DNA from: Thamnidium elegans
Taxonomy: Eukaryota; Mucoromycota; Mucoromycetes; Mucorales; Mucoraceae
Assembly: GCA_025201345.1 (NCBI GenBank)
Contig: JAIXMG010000003.1
Coordinates: 744,001 to 808,000 of the forward strand
Length of the DNA: 64,000 bases
Direction: 5' to 3'
A model generated the notes under the pieces. The model made no database searches. It was not told where the DNA came from and saw only the letters and a list, made by a program, of their open reading frames with translations. A program made the position numbers and the translations under genes. Shown here piece after piece: positions 58,385-64,000 of the stretch. The first letter of the stretch is position 1. Each line of letters starts with the position of its first letter.

Positions 58385-60070
58385 ATATTTGTTTTATTAT
58401 TTCGGTGTATGTATAAAAAGAGGGAAAAAAAAAAAGGTTGCAGATACTTTTTTGAATACCCTGAAACTGATTTCGAAATAAAATAAACATCGTTTGATAT
58501 TTATCGTATTCTATTGGCTGAAACAAAGACCTGCTACATCGAACTTTTGTATAACATTATCTTTTAAACTATTTGTTATTGTACATTTATGTTTGTAAGT
58601 TCTCCTTCTTCATTTTAAATAGGCTTAATATTAGTATTAGCGAATACATAAATATTCAAATCCTTTGGTCCTCATGGTTGTAAGATGTGAGTTTAAATCG
58701 GGATGAACATTTGATTTTTTTTTTTTTTTGTGAACTTATACCTATTCAGACCCGCATGTTCAAAGTTAGCATTTCTTATCTTTCTTGCATTATAGTTTTC
58801 GGTGGAGTATATTTTTTCGTTTAATGACTTGTCATACAGAGTCACTGGTTTCCAAGTTAAGTATAATTCTATTCTATCGCATAATGTGATACAGGTTATT
58901 TCAACTGGGGTTTTTTTTTGTGAGAATGGAAAATTTTCGTATCATTTGCACAGCAGATGTTCTTACTGTATAGGCCTTTTATTTTTTTTCTGTATTAACA
59001 GTTATACCATTAATGTTATGAGATAAAGACGTATTTTTTTTTTCCAAATCATTGTTTAGTAAGAAACAACTACTTGGAGTTTTTTTTTTAAAAAGCCCAC
59101 TTGTATTTCTTTTTCTTTTAAAAATATTACCATCCCTTTGGGTCGTTCTTGCTTTATCAAAAAAAAAAATATGTACAATACTGATTTATAACTTTATATA
59201 TACAATGTTTGTGCTTAAAATTGGGGAATTCTTATACAGCTTATTATATTCTTGAAACACCGCTAATGTAAAATCCAGTGCCTTGCAAACATCCAGAAGC
59301 TAAATTAGCTTTTAGTAAATTTGAAGAAGAAAAGAAATGTATATTTATAGAAGCAGCAGTCGAGGGAATAAAGATGAAAAGCTCAGCTTTAAACCAGAAG
59401 AATTCTCAACTCACATAAATTCATTCAATCCTGCAAATATTGCGGATTTACGAGCTGAGCTTTTGAAAGTACGGACTGGGAGGCTGACTACGGTATTCAT
59501 AAAGATCATGATTTGAATGTGGTTAAGCATACCATTCGCTCCTCCACAAGACAATACGAATCTGAAAATTTGAAACATATTCCTAAAAAAGCATGGTATA
59601 ATACGCGCGTATAATCTTTAATAGGCACTATATTTGACGACATTGAAAGTTTACTAATAATAAAACAGTTAATATACGTTTTTACTACAATTCAAATTTA
59701 CCTATTTATGGACTCTTAGTCTCTAATATATGGATATATAAATTAGTGACAACATTTGCCCTACAGCGAACCAATACAGGAAATTAATATCTGTACGATC
59801 TCAATGCTCTCGTGTCCCGTCAGTCTAAGCTCCCCTTTATACGTATGCGGAAAACCCCATTTGAAACACTTAATGATAGTAAATTAGGTATTACACTACA
59901 TTGTTTGTATAACCACGTTCGTAAAGTTAAATGTATCTCGAAGTTTAACCGATGGCTTTAACTGGTACGATATGATCGGAAAACTATAAAATCTTTAAAA
60001 AAAAAAATCCCTTTTTTTCCTCTCTCTCCCTCTCTTCTTCAATTTTCGTTATTTTTTCTTATATTATACA
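58385..60070. other. 1.7 kb intergenic, with a possible transposon remnant
   Basis: Mostly AT-rich with T runs. Around 59270-59620 a broken frame gives KHPEAKLAFSKFEEEKKC, then FNPANIADLRAELLKVRTGR, then a stop; this looks like a decayed coding fragment, perhaps from a retroelement, but the family is not identified. The last 60 bp before the P450 start are C/T-rich. Confidence 0.35.
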
Positions 60071-61931
60071 ATGGATTCTGTTATTAAATACCTGGAATCT
60101 ATACCTCGATTAGAAAAAAACCAAGTACTACCAATTGTGGCTATCTCAACCGCGCTCTTATATACATCATATCGATTGTTGTACTCGTCAAATAAAACCA
60201 AACAATTACAAGGACATAAACCAATCCCTGTCCCTGATTGTACTTATCCTTACGTTGGACATATGTTTTCTTTGGGAACTCTGCCTTCAAGAACAATTGC
60301 TGCATGGCATAAAGAACTGGGCCCAATTATAAAGCTACATATGGGAGCTGTTACTTGGGTTACAATAAGCGACCCTGTATTAGCGCATAAGATCTTTGTC
60401 ACGCATGGTGCAGAAACTTCATACAGGCCTCATTCTACATTTGCATTTGACTATTATAGTAACCATGGAAAGTAAGGCTATTTTATTTTTCAGGGAAAAA
60501 ATACGTTAGCTTATATTTTTTGTTTAATTTTAACTAGGGGTATTGGATTTGCTCAGCCTGGCGCAGGATGGAAAGAAATAAGATCTGCAGGTACTACTGA
60601 GTGAAAAAAAAATCAATTAGTATATAAAAAACTGACGCATTCTTTAAGTCATGTCCGTATTAGGACCGAAACAAGTAGAAAAATACATGGATTTAATTCA
60701 ACAGCAAGCCAGAGATCTTGTGTCGCGTATGTTGGATTCATCCCAAAGAGAGGATGGTATTAATCCACACTACTACTTTAGTATGTACTCATTAAACGTC
60801 ATTTCATCCGTATGTATGGGAAAGCAATTTGATTCAGTAAATGATCCTGCTTTTATTCAGTTGGTCGATACCTTGGCAGATGCAATGAAATTTGCCGGTT
60901 TAGAAAATGATTTACCAAATTTCTTACCAGCTATTTCGTTTATTGATTACTTTACGGGTATTAAAGGAAAGATGAGGGACTTTATAAAGTATAAACGGGA
61001 CCCTATATCTATTAATTTTGTGAGAGAAGCTTATGTTTCCAGTCGACCGAATATGATTAAATCTTTCAAGGAAAATGGGTATGATATTCCTGAGGATGAG
61101 ATGATTGTTCTTTTATGTAAGTATATATATATATTTAAGGAGTGTCAGCATCGTTAAAACTAAATATCTTTATTAGTTGATTTATTAGGCGGAGGGACAG
61201 ATACTATTTTGATTACTTTGTACTGGAATATCGCCATCATGTGCAACTACCCGCAAGTTCAAAACATTGTGTCAGATGAGATTGATGCTTTTATTAAATT
61301 AAATGGTCGCATTCCTCAGTTTAGAGAAAGAGAACAAGTACCCTATTGTATTTCCGTACTTAAAGAATGCATGCGATTTAAGCCAACGACAGCATTTGGT
61401 ATACCTCATGCTGTCTATGACGATGGTAAGTCAAAATAAGCAAGTTTAATTTATGAATTCTAAAGTCACATTGTATAGTTGAAATCGATGGATATATTAT
61501 CCCTAAAGGATCAACAGTTGTTCCTAGCATGGAAAGTATGCATTTAGATGCAAACTTTTATCCTGAACCATATAAATTTCTTCCCGAAAGATTTATGAAT
61601 AACCTTAAAACCATGGAAACTTCTTCGCATGGTAAAGTCACCGAACGTGATCATTTTAATTTTGGATGGGGAAGGTAAAATACACACAAACACAGAACAT
61701 GTAAAGTAAGAAATAACTTACAAATATGTTTAATTTAGACGCGTTTGTCCAGCAGCTCATTTAGCCGAAGCTGAAATATTTACTGCATTTATTCAAATTT
61801 TTTCTGGATGTAAAGTTGAACCGGTGTCAAATCAGATGCCGGATATTGATACACCAGAGAGCGCCGGTATTAATCTTTCTCCATCTTCTTACAAGGTAAA
61901 ATTTATCCCACGAGTGGATGCTTTGGTTTAA
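60071..61931 (+). CDS. Cytochrome P450 monooxygenase
   Basis: Six exons (60071-60471, 60538-60590, 60649-61116, 61177-61425, 61479-61674, 61739-61931) encode about 519 residues. An N-terminal hydrophobic segment (QVLPIVAISTALLYTSYRLL) anchors it in the ER. Landmarks: I-helix FDLLGGGTDTILITLYW, ExxR helix SVLKECMRFKPTT, PERF-type FLPERFMNN, and the heme loop FNFGWGRRVCPAAHLAEAE with the ligand Cys; the last intron splits this loop. All residues required for activity are present. The substrate cannot be inferred, and no biosynthetic cluster surrounds it. It converges on the CRAL-TRIO gene with 57 bp between stops. Clan naming would need comparison with fungal P450 families. Confidence 0.94.
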
Positions 61932-61988
61932 ATACAAACTATAATAAAAAAAATTGTACTTTATTTTATTTTTACAAAATATTCATAT

Positions 61989-63536
<1,548 letters not shown>

Positions 63537-64000
63537 TTTTTTTTTACAGAAAAAGATATATAAGAAAAAAAACACTTTTTTACCGAAAAAAAAAAAAAAA
63601 AAAAAAAGTTAATTTATATGCTCTCAGTTGGTTTGCTCGGATTTTGTATGGCTGGGTTTTTATCAACAAATTGGTTAAAAACTAGTGTGTCAAAGACAAA
63701 CTTATTTTTGTGTCTTTGTGCATAATTTGTGTGACACTAATAGCGACTTTAAGAGTAATACTTGTTCGTCACCTTCATTTGAGTATTTATGTTGTTTTTT
63801 TTTGTCAACTCTTTTTTCTTTACTTTTTGTCAAACAATGTTTTTACGTAGTGGATAGCCGTTGGTTATATTCAAATGACGTCGGTAACTGGGATTAAATC
63901 CCTCTTTAGTGTGTTTGTGCTTCAAGTCGTTTCCTGATAATCATACAGAAAAAAGAAATGCCGAGTATTTGCTATAAAATGTGTGGGGAAGAAATCCCAC
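63537..64000. other. Upstream region of the CRAL-TRIO gene, right edge
   Basis: About 460 bp holding the promoter side of the CRAL-TRIO gene, including an A run near 63585-63607. No further gene recognised before the window ends. Confidence 0.4.

Noticed and set aside
58660..58705. Possible tRNA-like 3' half
   Set aside because: A TTTAAATC loop-like stretch is present, but no matching acceptor stem, D arm or anticodon arm can be drawn.

Overview
The window is AT-rich eukaryotic nuclear DNA with many short GT-AG introns (mostly 50-65 bp), frequent A/T homopolymer runs and closely packed genes on both strands. Protein content points to an early-diverging filamentous fungus, most likely Mucoromycota/Mucorales: a Ssh4-type Rsp5 adaptor, a KRE2/MNT1-family mannosyltransferase, Get2, Rtg2, and a DIRS retroelement of the kind common in that group. 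This placement is an inference from gene content and composition; no rRNA or species marker is present.

Region 1 (1-38.3 kb) is mostly host genes. In order: a partial ankyrin protein; an ankyrin + DIL protein; PRKRIP1; copper amine oxidase; Ssh4-like SPRY/PPxY adaptor; the mitochondrial AAA chaperone Bcs1; a C2H2 zinc-finger protein; Rtg2-like Ppx/GppA protein; proteasome ATPase Rpt3; an unrecognised helical protein; a FoP/CHTOP-like RNA-export protein; mitochondrial acyl carrier protein; Xaa-Pro aminopeptidase followed by a decayed partial copy of itself; a type II membrane protein joining a glycosyltransferase-like domain to an alginate-lyase-like domain; tRNA thiolation factor Ctu2/Ncs2; a membrane-anchored tandem amidohydrolase; and a Rab11-type GTPase.

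Region 2 (38.3-48.2 kb) is a nested mobile-element island. Its outer ends are inverted copies of CAGTGAAGCTGGG, each next to a TA dinucleotide, so the whole 9.87 kb looks like one Tc1/mariner-style insertion. Inside are: a transposase reading frame with the middle of its catalytic domain deleted; a tandem array with about 24 copies of a core carrying the near-palindrome GACCGTGGTC; a five-exon gene whose product resembles the N-terminal domain of serine recombinases (Tyr-Ala-Arg-Lys-Ser motif) with inverted repeats that carry its promoter and first codons; a solo LTR with a 5-bp target duplication; and a 4.3 kb DIRS-type tyrosine-recombinase retrotransposon with the diagnostic inverted terminal repeats and internal complementary region.

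Region 3 (48.2-64 kb) returns to host genes: a KRE2/MNT1-type mannosyltransferase; then a 4 kb stretch of transposon debris (Tc1-like transposase fragment, minisatellite, decayed hypothetical gene); then the SRP receptor alpha subunit and GET2 tail-to-tail with overlapping coding ends; a cytochrome P450; and a Sec14/CRAL-TRIO protein. SRP receptor and Get2 both serve membrane-protein delivery to the ER, so their adjacency is functionally notable. Exon boundaries were read by eye from splice consensus and reading-frame continuity; all multi-exon models given with lengths keep an open frame, but single-base errors in boundaries are possible.
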